This document shows, one piece after another, positions 43,995 through 52,872 of a stretch of 64,000 nucleotides of DNA. The translations under genes and the position numbers were made by a program. The notes beneath the pieces were generated by a model. It ran no database searches. It saw only the letters and a list, made by a program, of their open reading frames with translations, and was not told the origin of the DNA. The stretch is from assembly GCF_000745215.1 (NCBI RefSeq), contig NZ_JQNK01000009.1, positions 2,356,001 to 2,420,000 of the forward strand, given 5' to 3'. Origin of the DNA: Methylosinus sp. PW1. GTDB lineage: Bacteria; Pseudomonadota; Alphaproteobacteria; Rhizobiales; Beijerinckiaceae. Within the stretch, counting starts at the first letter, position 1. Every line of letters begins with the position of its first letter.

Positions 43995-45137
43995 TCAGAT
44001 CACGAAGGATTCGAGCGGCGGGAAGCCGTTGAAGCCGACCGACGAATAGGTCGTCGTATAGGCGCCGGTTCCCTCGATCAGCACTTTCGAGCCGATCTCC
44101 AAGCTGATGGGCAGGAGGTAGGGCTCCTTCTCATACAGCACGTCCACCGAATCGCAGCTCGGCCCGGCGATGACGCAAGGCGCGGTCGCGGAGCCGTCCG
44201 CCTCGGTGCGGATCGGATAGCGGATCATCTCGTCCGTCGTCTCGGCGAGGCCGTTGAACTTGCCGATGTCGAGATAGACCCAGCGAACCTCGTCCTCGCG
44301 CGACTTCTTCGACACGAGCACGACCTCGGCCTCGATCACGCCGGCGTTGCCGACCATGCCGCGGCCCGGCTCGATGATCGTCTCGGGAATACGATTGCCG
44401 AAATGCTTCGACAGCGCCCGGAAGATCGCCTGCCCATAGGCCTTAACGGCCGGCACATTCTTGAGGTAGCGGGTCGGAAATCCGCCGCCGAGATTGACCA
44501 TCTGCAGCTGAATGCCGCGCTCGGCGAGATCGCGGAAGATGGACGAGGCCGACCTCAGCGCGCCGTCCCACATGTTCGGATTGCCCTGCTGCGAGCCGAC
44601 ATGGAAGGAGACGCCATAGGCGACAAGGCCGAGGCGATGCGCGTGCTCGAGGACGCGCGGCGCCATATCCGGCGTGCAGCCGAATTTGCGCGACAGCGGC
44701 CATTCGGCGCCGGTTCCGTCGCAGAGAATGCGGCAGAAAACCTTGGAGCCCGGGGCCGCGCGGGCGATCTTCTCGACCTCCGCCTCGCAATCCACGGCGA
44801 AGAGGCGCACGCCCAGCGCATAGGCGCGGGCGATGTCGCGCTCTTTCTTGATCGTGTTGCCGAAGCTGATGCGCTCCGGCGTCGCGCCGGCGGCCATGGC
44901 CTGCTCGATCTCGACGACGGAGGCCGTGTCGAAGCAGGAGCCGAGCGAGGCGAGCAGCGAGAGCACTTCCGGCGCCGGATTGGCCTTCACCGCGTAGAAC
45001 ACGCGCGTGTCCGGCAGCGCCTTGGCGAAGCTCGTGTAATTGTCGCGCACGACCTCGAGGTCGACGACGAGGCAGGGGCCGACATCGCGTCCGGCGCGAC
45101 GACGGGCCTCCAAAAATTCGCGAATACGATCCGTCAT
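43995..45137 (-). CDS. Type III PLP ornithine/lysine decarboxylase
   Basis: This 380-residue alanine-racemase-fold decarboxylase makes putrescine (or cadaverine). The PLP lysine is Lys51 in VFYAVKANPAPEV. GxGxGG-like MVNLGGGFPTRYL and EPGRGMVGNAG bind phosphate. The catalytic Cys lies in PSCDSVDVLYE. The HVGSQQGNPNMW block is typical of alphaproteobacterial enzymes. Ornithine versus lysine preference cannot be settled. The start at 45137 is preferred to 45146 because GGGGA is well spaced for it. The long upstream gap may hold a regulatory leader. Confidence 0.9.
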   Translation of the reverse strand: MTDRIREFLEARRRAGRDVGPCLVVDLEVVRDNYTSFAKALPDTRVFYAVKANPAPEVLSLLASLGSCFDTASVVEIEQAMAAGATPERISFGNTIKKERDIARAYALGVRLFAVDCEAEVEKIARAAPGSKVFCRILCDGTGAEWPLSRKFGCTPDMAPRVLEHAHRLGLVAYGVSFHVGSQQGNPNMWDGALRSASSIFRDLAERGIQLQMVNLGGGFPTRYLKNVPAVKAYGQAIFRALSKHFGNRIPETIIEPGRGMVGNAGVIEAEVVLVSKKSREDEVRWVYLDIGKFNGLAETTDEMIRYPIRTEADGSATAPCVIAGPSCDSVDVLYEKEPYLLPISLEIGSKVLIEGTGAYTTTYSSVGFNGFPPLESFVI

Positions 45138-45921
45138 TTGCGGCATCCCCAACGAAGTCGCGGCATATAGCGCCGCGGAGTGGCCAAGGGCTTCGATCGG
45201 ATGCACGACGTCGTTTGCGCAGCACGCTGTGGAGGCGCGCTGAACATCGAGACGACTGCGTTCCATGACCGCCAAGGCCTCGCTCGCGGCGAAGCGCAGG
45301 ACGGTCGGGTGATGCGCCGTCGGCTAGACGAAGCACGGACGCGAATGTCCAGACGGACATCGAATCCGATTCGAATAGCCATCGCTTGGAAGGGGATTTT
45401 TCCCTTTCCGCACGCCCGGCAAGAAAGACAAGCCTCTTCGGTACGCCGACCTTTGGAGGGTCGACAGAGACGAAAAAGCCCGGTCCGTCGTTGCTTTAAG
45501 TCGCGATCCCTCGCTCAGGCGAGGTTCGCCGGTTTCGCCTCCGGCTGCCGGTTTTATTCCGATGGTTGACCGGCCTCTTGTCCGGATCCCCATCGACCGA
45601 CACACGACCACAGGCACGTGCGAAAGTGGGCGAGAACGTAAATACGCGCTTTCGCCCGCTCTGCAAGGGCTTTTTCGCGCCCCGGCGAAATTTGTCGCCC
45701 TTTCGCCCATTTTGCGCCCCGCCCGGGGTGATAGCTCCCCCGTCTTGCGGGCCGGCGCAAAGCCGGATACGCAGAAGCTCGGACGGGGCCGGGCGACGCG
45801 CGCCGCGCTCGCAGACGGGGCGGCGTCCCCAAGAACGCCCGATTCGTCTGCGACCCCGATTCGTCTGCGACCAGAAGACGGGCTTCCGCCCGTCGCTCAA
45901 TTTTCTCGGAAACCGACTGAA
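45138..45921. other. 784-bp gap between ornithine decarboxylase and opgD
   Basis: No frame here looks like a real gene. The right part holds a 17-bp perfect tandem repeat (45839-45872). A 32-nt stretch (45627-45658) resembles 14608-14640. The left part would be the leader of the decarboxylase mRNA on the minus strand. It contains an AAGGG(N)CCCTT hairpin near 45398-45420 and could hold a speF-type RNA element, which I could not verify. Confidence 0.5.
45839..45872. repeat. Perfect 17-bp tandem duplication upstream of opgD
   Basis: CCGATTCGTCTGCGACC occurs twice in direct succession, 50 bp before the opgD ATG. It could duplicate a regulator site or be a slippage product. Confidence 0.8.
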
Positions 45922-47484
45922 ATGATCGACATCACACGCCGCCGGCTTCTCGGCGCGATGGTCGCGGCGGGCGCTCAGGCCGCGCCGCTCGGGCGCGCCG
46001 TCGCGCAATCCGTGCAGAACGGAACGCAGCCGCGCTTCGGCCTCGAGGATGTGGCGCGTCGCGCTCGCGACCTCGCCGGCGCGCCTTTCGAGGCGGCGCC
46101 GCCGCAGTTGCCGGACGAATTGGCGAAGCTCGACTTCGATTCTTTCCGCGATCTGCGCTTCCGTCCGGAAAAGGCGCTGTTCTCGAATATTCCGGGCTCT
46201 TTCCGTCTGCACACCTTCCATCTGGGCTTTCTCTACAAGCGCCCGGTGACGGTGAACACGATAAGGGACGGCATTCCGACGCCCATTCCCTATTCGGCGG
46301 CGCTGTTCGACTATGGCCGCAACAAATTCGAGCGGACGCTGCCGATCAACATAGGCTTCGCCGGCTTCCGCCTGCATTTCCCGCTCAATGATCCGCATGT
46401 GCACGACGAGGTGATCTCCTTCCTCGGCGCCAGCTATTTCCGCTTTCTCGGCCGCGGCCAGCGCTATGGCCTCTCGGCGCGCGCGCTCTGCGTCGACTGC
46501 GGCGACAATACGGAAGTCTTCCCCTTCTTCCGCGAGTTCTGGATCGAGACGCCGCAGCCGGGCGGCAATCGCATCACCTTCTATGCGCTGCTCGACGGCG
46601 AGGCGGCGACCGGAGCCTATCGCTTCGATCTGACGACGGGCCAGGACAGCACGATCGACGTGCAGGCGACCATCTTTCCGCGCCGCAAGGCGAAATTCGG
46701 CCTCGCGCCGCTCACCTCAATGTATCTCACCGGCGAGAACGACCGCCGCATGCGCGACGGCTTCCGCACAGAGCTGCATGATTCGGACGGGCTGCTCGTC
46801 CATGGCGAGTCGAAGGAATGGCTCTGGCGCCCGCTCGCCAATGCGCCCATCGCGCGGCTCACCACTTTCTCGGACCCGAATATTCGCGGCTTCGGGCTGA
46901 TGCAGCGCGACCGCAATTTCGAGACCTATCAGGACATCGATCTCGCCTATGAGCGGCGGCCGAGCTATTTCATCGAGCCGCAAGGATCATGGGGCGAGGG
47001 CGCCGTCGAGCTCTTGGAGCTGCCGACGCTCGATGAGACAAATGACAATATCGTCGCGGCCTTTGTCGGCGCGCAGCCGCTGGAGATCGGCAAGCCCTTC
47101 TCCTACGCCTATCGCATCACCTCGCTGCTCGATCTGCCGCGGCTCTCGCCCAATGGCCGCGCGGTGAACACATTCGAGGCGCCGGCGCGGGCGCTCGGCT
47201 CGAGCGAGGCGACGACCTTGGGTGCGCATCGCTTCATCGTCGATTTCGCCGGCGGCGATCTCGCTTATTACGTCAATGATCCCGCGCAGGTGGAGGTCGT
47301 CGCCTCGGCGGCGAATGGCACGGTCATCCGCTCGAGCGTCGCCGCCAATCCGCACATAGACGGAATGCGCGTGATGTTCGACATAGCGGTGAAATCCGGC
47401 CAGACGGCGGATATTCGCGCCTTCCTCAAGGCCGGCCCGCTGACGCTGACGGAGACGTGGACCTATCCGTGGACGGCGCCGTGA
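45922..47484 (+). CDS. opgD: Periplasmic glucan biosynthesis protein, OpgD-type
   Basis: This 520-residue protein is required for osmoregulated periplasmic glucans. The N-terminus DITRRRLLGAMVAAGAQAA is a twin-arginine signal, which marks OpgD rather than Sec-exported OpgG. The body has the OpgG/MdoG fold motifs FRDLRFRPEKALF, HLGFLYKRPV, GASYFRFLGRGQRYGLSAR, FPFFREFWIE and a final immunoglobulin-like domain (GGDLAYYVNDPAQVEV). The start at 45922 follows a weak site. The frame is open far upstream but has no domain there. It converges with dinB. Confidence 0.88.
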   Translation: MIDITRRRLLGAMVAAGAQAAPLGRAVAQSVQNGTQPRFGLEDVARRARDLAGAPFEAAPPQLPDELAKLDFDSFRDLRFRPEKALFSNIPGSFRLHTFHLGFLYKRPVTVNTIRDGIPTPIPYSAALFDYGRNKFERTLPINIGFAGFRLHFPLNDPHVHDEVISFLGASYFRFLGRGQRYGLSARALCVDCGDNTEVFPFFREFWIETPQPGGNRITFYALLDGEAATGAYRFDLTTGQDSTIDVQATIFPRRKAKFGLAPLTSMYLTGENDRRMRDGFRTELHDSDGLLVHGESKEWLWRPLANAPIARLTTFSDPNIRGFGLMQRDRNFETYQDIDLAYERRPSYFIEPQGSWGEGAVELLELPTLDETNDNIVAAFVGAQPLEIGKPFSYAYRITSLLDLPRLSPNGRAVNTFEAPARALGSSEATTLGAHRFIVDFAGGDLAYYVNDPAQVEVVASAANGTVIRSSVAANPHIDGMRVMFDIAVKSGQTADIRAFLKAGPLTLTETWTYPWTAP

Positions 47485-47490
47485 GGCTTC

Positions 47491-47505
47491 GCCGTCTCAG
47501 ACGGC
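47491..47505. terminator. Small hairpin between convergent opgD and dinB
   Basis: GCCGTC and GACGGC pair around TCA. It overlaps the dinB stop region and lies 7 nt after the opgD stop. It is short and lacks a T-run, so it is a weak candidate. Confidence 0.35.
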
Positions 47506-48570
47506 GAGGCTCATCTGCGGATCCTCGCTTCCGCCCGCGGGCGCGAGCGAGGAGAGCGTGACGCCGAGCAGGCGCACGCCTTTATCTGACGGAAACAGCG
47601 GGCGCAGCAGCGCCAGCGCGCAGGCCTCCAGCGCGGCGCGGGAGGCGATCGGCGCAGCGCCGGTGCTGCGCCGCGTGATCTGCTGAAAATCCGCATATTT
47701 GACTTTCAGCGTCACCGTGCGTCCTTCGATGCGCGCGCCTTCGCAATGGGCGGCGACGCGCGCGACGATGGGCGAAAGAGCGGCGATCGCCTCCTCGAGC
47801 GCGAAGAGATCATGCGCGAAGGTCACTTCCGCGCCGATCGATTTGCGAATGCGGTCCGGCCGCACCGGACGCTCGTCGACGCCGCGCGCAATGCCGTAGA
47901 AATAGCCGCCCGATTTGCCGAAGTGCCGCTGCAGAAAGGGCAGGGGCTTGGCGCGCAGATCGAGCCCCGTCTCTATGCCGAGCGCATTCATCTTCTTCGC
48001 CGTCGCCGGCCCCACGCCGTGAAACTTGCCGATCGGCAGGGCGGCGACGAATTCCGCGCCTCTGTCCGGCGTGATGACAAAGAGACCGTCCGGCTTGTTC
48101 TGGTCGGAAGCGAGCTTGGCCAGAAATTTATTGTAGGAGACGCCCGCCGAGGCGGTCAGCCGCGTCTCCTCGCGAATGCGCGCTCTTATCTCCTCGGCGA
48201 TATGGGTGGCGGAGGCGATCTTCTTGCGATTTTCGGTGACGTCGAGATAGGCCTCGTCGAGCGAGAGCGGCTCGACCAGCGGCGTGTAGTCGAGGAAGAT
48301 CGCGCGAATGCGCCGCGACACATCGCGATAGACGTCGAAGCGCGGCGGAACGAAGAGAAGATCGGGGCAGCGCCTGAGCGCGGTGACGGAGGGCATGGCC
48401 GAGCGCACGCCGAAAGCGCGCGCCTCATAGCTCGCCGCCGCCACCACTCCGCGCTCGCGCGGCGAGCCGACGGCGACGGGGCGTCCGCGCAATCGCGGAT
48501 CGTCGCGCTGCTCGACCGACGCATAGAAAGCGTCCATGTCGATATGGATGATCTTGCGTTGCGACGCCAT
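47497..48570 (-). CDS. dinB: DNA polymerase IV (Y-family)
   Basis: This 357-residue translesion polymerase has catalytic acids in IIHIDMDAFYASVEQRD and PLSLDEAYLDVT. The region SAGVSYNKFLAKLASDQNKPDG, the helix-hairpin-helix KFHGVGPATAKKM and a little-finger domain follow. The C-terminal QMSLAV looks like a beta-clamp-binding peptide. The start at 48570 (MASQRKIIHIDMDAF) is the family start. An upstream in-frame extension of 32 residues is not conserved-looking. No LexA box was recognised upstream. Confidence 0.94.
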   Translation of the reverse strand: MASQRKIIHIDMDAFYASVEQRDDPRLRGRPVAVGSPRERGVVAAASYEARAFGVRSAMPSVTALRRCPDLLFVPPRFDVYRDVSRRIRAIFLDYTPLVEPLSLDEAYLDVTENRKKIASATHIAEEIRARIREETRLTASAGVSYNKFLAKLASDQNKPDGLFVITPDRGAEFVAALPIGKFHGVGPATAKKMNALGIETGLDLRAKPLPFLQRHFGKSGGYFYGIARGVDERPVRPDRIRKSIGAEVTFAHDLFALEEAIAALSPIVARVAAHCEGARIEGRTVTLKVKYADFQQITRRSTGAAPIASRAALEACALALLRPLFPSDKGVRLLGVTLSSLAPAGGSEDPQMSLAV

Positions 48571-48743
48571 CGGGTGAGGAAACGCCGAGCGGCGACGCCG
48601 CGGAAGCGCGAAGCTCTCACGTCGCTCCGCCGGATTCAAGCCGAGGCCGCATGCGACGTCCCGCATCTTCGCCGCGGCCGACCCCTTGGAACCACGCCCG
48701 CGCGCGCCATTTGAGCGACGTCACCCGACGCCGCGGCGCAGTC

Positions 48744-49505
48744 ATGATCCGACTGGAGCATGTCCGTAAATGTTTCGGCGGCGCGCGCGTCGTCGACGAC
48801 GTCACGCTGACGATAGAGCCCGCGCGCACGACGGCGCTGATCGGCCCCTCCGGCTCCGGCAAATCCACGCTTCTCTCGATGATCGTCGGGCTCGTGACGC
48901 CGGACGACGGCGAGATAGAGGTGGCGCGCCATCTGCTGACGCCGCGCTCGGCGGAGAAGCTCCGGCGCCTCATGGGCTATGTGATTCAGGAGGGCGGCCT
49001 CTTCCCGCATCTCACCGCGCGCGGCAACATAGAGCTGATGGCGCGCGAGATGGGCTGGCCGGCGGAGCGCCGCGCGGCGCGGCTCGAGGAGCTGCTGCGG
49101 CTCACGCGCTTTCCGGCCGAGGCGCTGGAGCGCTTTCCAGCCGAGCTTTCCGGCGGCCAGCGGCAGCGCGTGGCGCTGATGCGCGCGCTGATGCTCGATC
49201 CCGAAATCTTGCTGATGGACGAGCCTCTGGGCGCGCTCGATCCGCTGATCCGCGCCGATCTGCAGGACGATCTCGCCGCCATATTCGCGCGGCTGCGCAA
49301 GACCGTCGTCATCGTCACGCATGACCTCGCCGAGGCCGGATTCTTCGCGGAGAGAATCGTGCTGATGAATCACGGACGCATCGTCCAGCAAGGACGTTTC
49401 GCCGATTTTGTCGAGCGGCCGGCGGAGGAGTTCGTCACGCGCTTCGTGCGCGCCAGCGCGCGGCGTCTCGCCGATCTGCCGCTTCCGCCGGAGGGCGCGC
49501 GATGA
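48744..49505 (+). CDS. Glycine betaine/osmoprotectant-type ABC ATPase
   Basis: This 253-residue ATPase has Walker A GPSGSGKST, the Q-loop YVIQEGGLFPHLTARGNI (the form seen in OpuCA/ProV-like ATPases), signature LSGGQRQRV, Walker B LLMDEPLGALD and H-loop VTHDLAEA. The C-terminal CBS domains of classical OpuCA are absent. Its stop overlaps the ATG of the fused permease/binding protein (ATGA), so the two make one transporter. The substrate is inferred from family only. Confidence 0.88.
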   Translation: MIRLEHVRKCFGGARVVDDVTLTIEPARTTALIGPSGSGKSTLLSMIVGLVTPDDGEIEVARHLLTPRSAEKLRRLMGYVIQEGGLFPHLTARGNIELMAREMGWPAERRAARLEELLRLTRFPAEALERFPAELSGGQRQRVALMRALMLDPEILLMDEPLGALDPLIRADLQDDLAAIFARLRKTVVIVTHDLAEAGFFAERIVLMNHGRIVQQGRFADFVERPAEEFVTRFVRASARRLADLPLPPEGAR

Positions 49506-50995
49506 GGGGCGCTCTTGCAATTTTGCTCGCGCTCCTTCTGCTCGGCGCCTGTGCGCGTGAGGGCGATCTCGTGCGCATCGGCTCCAAGAGCTTCACCGAA
49601 TCCGTCATTCTCTCGGACATGGTCGCCGATCTCGCCGCCGCCTCGGGCGCGCGCGTCATTCGCCGTCCGGCGCTCGGCGGCACGCGGCTCGTGTGGAACG
49701 CGCTGCTCTCCGGCGAGATCGACGCCTATCCCGAATATACGGGCACGCTGCGGCAGGAGATTCTGGACGAGCTGCGGCTCGCCAATGATCGCCAGCTCGC
49801 CGACGCCCTCGGCGAGCTGGGGCTGCGCATGAGCCTGCCACTAGGCTTCGGCAATGGCTATGCGCTCGGCATGCGGCGCGACAGAGCGGAGGCGCTGGGC
49901 GTCGAGACCATCTCCGATCTCGCGCGGCATCCCTCGCTCGTCTTCGGCTTGAGCGAGGAATTGCTCGCCCGCGCCGATGGCTGGCCGGCGCTGCGCGCGG
50001 CCTATGGATTCACGACGGAGGATGTGCGCGGGCTCGATCACGACATCGCCTATAAGGGCCTCATCGAGGGCGCGATCGACGTCGTCGATCTCTACGCCAC
50101 CGATCCGCAGCTCGCCGACCGGCGCATTCTCGCGCTCGTCGACGACCGCAAGCTGTTTGCCGAGAATCGCGCCGTCCTGCTCTATCGCGCCGATCTCGAG
50201 CGGCGCGCGCCACAGGCGGTCATGTCCATGCTGCGCCTCGAGGGCCGCATAGACGCGCCGGCGATGATCGCGATGAATGTCGCGGTGCGGGCGGGCCTTC
50301 GCACAGAGCGCGAGGCGGCGGCGAATTTCGTCGCGACGAAATTCGGCGTCGAGGCGCCCGCGCCTTCGCAGAGCCTCGCCGAGCGGCTGTGGCGACGCAC
50401 GCGCGAGCATCTCTTTCTCGTTGGCGTCTCGCTCGCGGCGGCGATCCTCGTCGCTCTGCCGCTCGGCGTCGCGGCGGCGAAGCGTCCGCGTCTCGGCCAT
50501 GCGATTCTCGGCCTCGCCAGCGTGCTGCAGACGATTCCCTCGCTCGCTCTGCTCGTCTTCATGATTCCGCTGCTCGGCATAGGCGCCTCGCCGGCCATCG
50601 CCGCGCTGTTCCTCTACAGCCTTTTGCCGATCGTGCGGAATGTCGCGACCGGCCTTGCGACCATTCCGCGCGCGATCCGCGATTCGGCGATCGCCATCGG
50701 GCTCACGCCCTGGCGGCGTCTGCTGCTCGTCGAGTTGCCGATGGCGTCGCCGGCGATACTCGCGGGGCTGAAGACGGCGGCGGTCATCAATGTCGGCACT
50801 GCGACGCTCGGCGCGCTGATCGGCGCCGGCGGCTATGGCCAGCCGATCTTCACCGGCGTGCGGCTGGATAATTTCGCGCTGATCCTCGAAGGCGCGATTC
50901 CGGCGGCGCTGATGGCGCTCGCCGTGCAAGGGCTGTTCGATATTATCGAGCCGCGCATCGTTTCGCGGGGATTGCGGCTGAAGGCGAGCGGATGA
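49502..50995 (+). CDS. Fused substrate-binding protein and permease, osmoprotectant ABC type
   Basis: In this 497-residue fusion, residues 1-17 form a lipoprotein-like signal with lipobox LLGAC (Cys17). Residues about 20-280 form an OpuAC-type binding domain (IGSKSFTESVILSDMVADL and a late DIVDLYATDPQLA-like region). Residues about 295-497 form a BPD-type permease with five to six helices and the ATPase contact loop near GLTPWRRLLLVELPMASPAI. The binding domain is at the N-terminus, unlike the usual order. If Cys17 is lipidated, the protein would be anchored twice. Ligand pocket residues were not verified. Confidence 0.86.
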   Translation: MRGALAILLALLLLGACAREGDLVRIGSKSFTESVILSDMVADLAAASGARVIRRPALGGTRLVWNALLSGEIDAYPEYTGTLRQEILDELRLANDRQLADALGELGLRMSLPLGFGNGYALGMRRDRAEALGVETISDLARHPSLVFGLSEELLARADGWPALRAAYGFTTEDVRGLDHDIAYKGLIEGAIDVVDLYATDPQLADRRILALVDDRKLFAENRAVLLYRADLERRAPQAVMSMLRLEGRIDAPAMIAMNVAVRAGLRTEREAAANFVATKFGVEAPAPSQSLAERLWRRTREHLFLVGVSLAAAILVALPLGVAAAKRPRLGHAILGLASVLQTIPSLALLVFMIPLLGIGASPAIAALFLYSLLPIVRNVATGLATIPRAIRDSAIAIGLTPWRRLLLVELPMASPAILAGLKTAAVINVGTATLGALIGAGGYGQPIFTGVRLDNFALILEGAIPAALMALAVQGLFDIIEPRIVSRGLRLKASG

Positions 50996-51019
50996 TCTCG
51001 TCGCACAATGTCGACCGCG

Positions 51020-51919
51020 TCATTCCTTCGGGAAATCGAGCCGCATCTCGCGATAGCGCTCAGGATCGTCGGCCCAATTCTCGCGCACCTTCACGAACAG
51101 GAAGAGATGCACCTTCTGCTCGGCGGCTTCCGCGATCTCGCGGCGCGCGGCCTGGCCGATCGCCTTTATGGTGCGGCCGCCTTCGCCGATGACGATCTTC
51201 TTCTGCCCGTCGCGCGTGACATAGATCGTCTGCTCTATGCGCGCCGAGCCGTCTTTCTGATTTTGCCAGGAATCGGTCTCGACCGTCGATTGATAGGGCA
51301 ATTCGTCGTGCAGACGCTCGAAGATCTTTTCGCGCGTGATCTCGGAAGCGAGCAGCCGCAGCGGCGCGTCGGAGAGCTGGTCTTCGGGATAGAGCCAGGG
51401 CGAGGGCTTCATCAGCGCGGCGAGCTTGGCTTTGAGATCGGCGACGCCGTCGCCGTTCAGCGCCGAGATCATATAGGTCTCGATGAAATTCGCCTTTTGC
51501 GTGAGCGCGGCGGTGAGCGCCAGCAGCGAATCGCGCGGGACGAGATCGATCTTGTTGAGCGCGAGAATCTTGGGCGCGGTGAGCGCGGCGAGCTTGGCGA
51601 CGATCTCCTCCACCTCGGGAACGAGGCCGCGGCGCGCGTCGACCAGCAGCACGATGGCGTCGGCGTCGCCGGCGCCGGAGATGGCGCTCGCCACCATGGC
51701 GCGGTCCAGCCTTCGCTTGGGCGCGAAAATGCCGGGCGTGTCGACGAGGATTATCTGCGCCTCGCCCTCCAGCGCTATGCCGCGCACGAGCGCGCGCGTC
51801 GTCTGCGCCTTGCGCGAGACGATGGAGACTTTCGCGCCGACGAGCTGATTGAGCAGCGTCGATTTGCCAGCGTTGGGCGCGCCGACCAAGGCGACGAAGC
51901 CACAGCTTGTTTCGGTCAC
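51020..51919 (-). CDS. era: GTPase Era
   Basis: This 299-residue GTPase helps 30S subunit maturation near the 16S 3' end. The GTPase motifs are GAPNAGKST (G1), the T-T of KAQTTR (G2), DTPG (G3) and NKIDL (G4). The C-terminal KH domain contains YVTRDGQKKIVIGEGGRTIKAIG. It follows rnc, separated by repeat A copy 6, and ends the rpoZ-to-era block on the minus strand. Confidence 0.96.
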   Translation of the reverse strand: MTETSCGFVALVGAPNAGKSTLLNQLVGAKVSIVSRKAQTTRALVRGIALEGEAQIILVDTPGIFAPKRRLDRAMVASAISGAGDADAIVLLVDARRGLVPEVEEIVAKLAALTAPKILALNKIDLVPRDSLLALTAALTQKANFIETYMISALNGDGVADLKAKLAALMKPSPWLYPEDQLSDAPLRLLASEITREKIFERLHDELPYQSTVETDSWQNQKDGSARIEQTIYVTRDGQKKIVIGEGGRTIKAIGQAARREIAEAAEQKVHLFLFVKVRENWADDPERYREMRLDFPKE

Positions 51920-51960
51920 GAGAATGCGCCTTTCGATGTCATCGGATTTTCGGAATATGT

Positions 51961-52074
51961 CCCTCTCTCCGCTCGCGGGGAGAGGGTCGGGGTGAGGGGC
52001 TCGGGGCGCGAGCCAGCAAGGGAAAACGCCCCGAGCCCCTCATCCTCACCTTCTCCCCGTGAACGGGGAGAAGG
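51961..52074. repeat. Palindromic repeat family A, copy 6
   Basis: CCCTCTCTCCGCTCGCGGGG and CCTTCTCCCCGTGAACGGGG hairpins lie at the two edges. A long inner pair (GGGGCTCGGGGCG with CGCCCCGAGCCCC) gives an exact 13-bp stem. It lies between rnc and era, which are read in the same direction, so the element is likely transcribed within the block. Confidence 0.8.
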
Positions 52075-52113
52075 AAAGCGGCGAATATCGCGCGAGCCGG
52101 CGCTGCATGTCGC

Positions 52114-52872
52114 TCACGCGTCCTCCCTCTCTATCCCCTCGCGGTCGAGAAAGGCCTGCGCGGCGGATTGCTCCGCGGCGCGCTTGGAGGCGCCGGCGCC
52201 GCGCGCGGCCTCGAAACCCTCCACCTCCACCGCCACCTCGAAGAAGGGCGCATGGTCCGGCCCGCTGCGCGCGGCGAGGCGGTAGCGCGGCGTGGCGAGG
52301 CGGCGGGCCTGCGCCCATTCCTGCAGCGCGGTCTTGGCGTCGCGCAGGCGGCGTCCCGGCGCGCGCATGCGCTCGGCGAAGCTGGCGCGCACCACGGCCT
52401 CGGCCGCCTGCGGGCCGCCGTCGAGATAGACCGCGCCGATGATCGCCTCGCACATATCGCCCAATATGGCGCGCTTTTTCCGTCCGCCCGTCTGCGCCTC
52501 GCCGTCGCCGAGCCGCATGAAGGGGCCGACGCCCCAGCGCTCGGAGACCTCGGCGCAGGATTCCTTGCGCACGAGATCGGCGAGCCGCCGCGATAATTCG
52601 CCCTCGCTCTCCTGCGGGAAATTCTCATAGAGCATATGGGCGACGACGACGCCGAGCACGCGGTCGCCGAGAAACTCCAGCCGCTCATAGGACTCCGGCC
52701 GCGCCGCCGAGGCGCTGACATGGGTCAGCGCATGCTCGAGCAGGCCGCGATTGACGAAGCCATGACCGACGCTCGCCTCGAGCGTGGCGAGGTCCTCCCG
52801 ACCGAGAGCTCCCATTTGCGTCTGCTTTGCGTCGAGCCGCGTCAATGCGCCGGCTTGAACAGCCGATCCCAT
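52114..52872 (-). CDS. rnc: Ribonuclease III
   Basis: This 252-residue double-strand RNA endonuclease processes rRNA and structured mRNA. The catalytic signature is ERLEFLGDRVLGVVVA, with a second acid set in GDMCEAIIGAVYLDGG. The C-terminal dsRNA-binding domain ends GASKRAAEQSAAQAFLDR. The listed start overlaps the lepB end by 31 bp. An in-frame ATG at 52815 (MGALGREDLATLE) avoids the overlap and may be the true start. Neither has a strong ribosome binding site. Confidence 0.94.
   Translation of the reverse strand: MGSAVQAGALTRLDAKQTQMGALGREDLATLEASVGHGFVNRGLLEHALTHVSASAARPESYERLEFLGDRVLGVVVAHMLYENFPQESEGELSRRLADLVRKESCAEVSERWGVGPFMRLGDGEAQTGGRKKRAILGDMCEAIIGAVYLDGGPQAAEAVVRASFAERMRAPGRRLRDAKTALQEWAQARRLATPRYRLAARSGPDHAPFFEVAVEVEGFEAARGAGASKRAAEQSAAQAFLDREGIEREDA

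Noticed and set aside
45180..45569. Possible 129-codon gene in the decarboxylase-opgD gap
   Set aside because: No ribosome binding site, no domain, overlap with the decarboxylase start region, and low-complexity basic translation.
45839..45872. CRISPR-like repeat
   Set aside because: Only two abutting copies without spacers and no cas gene in the window.
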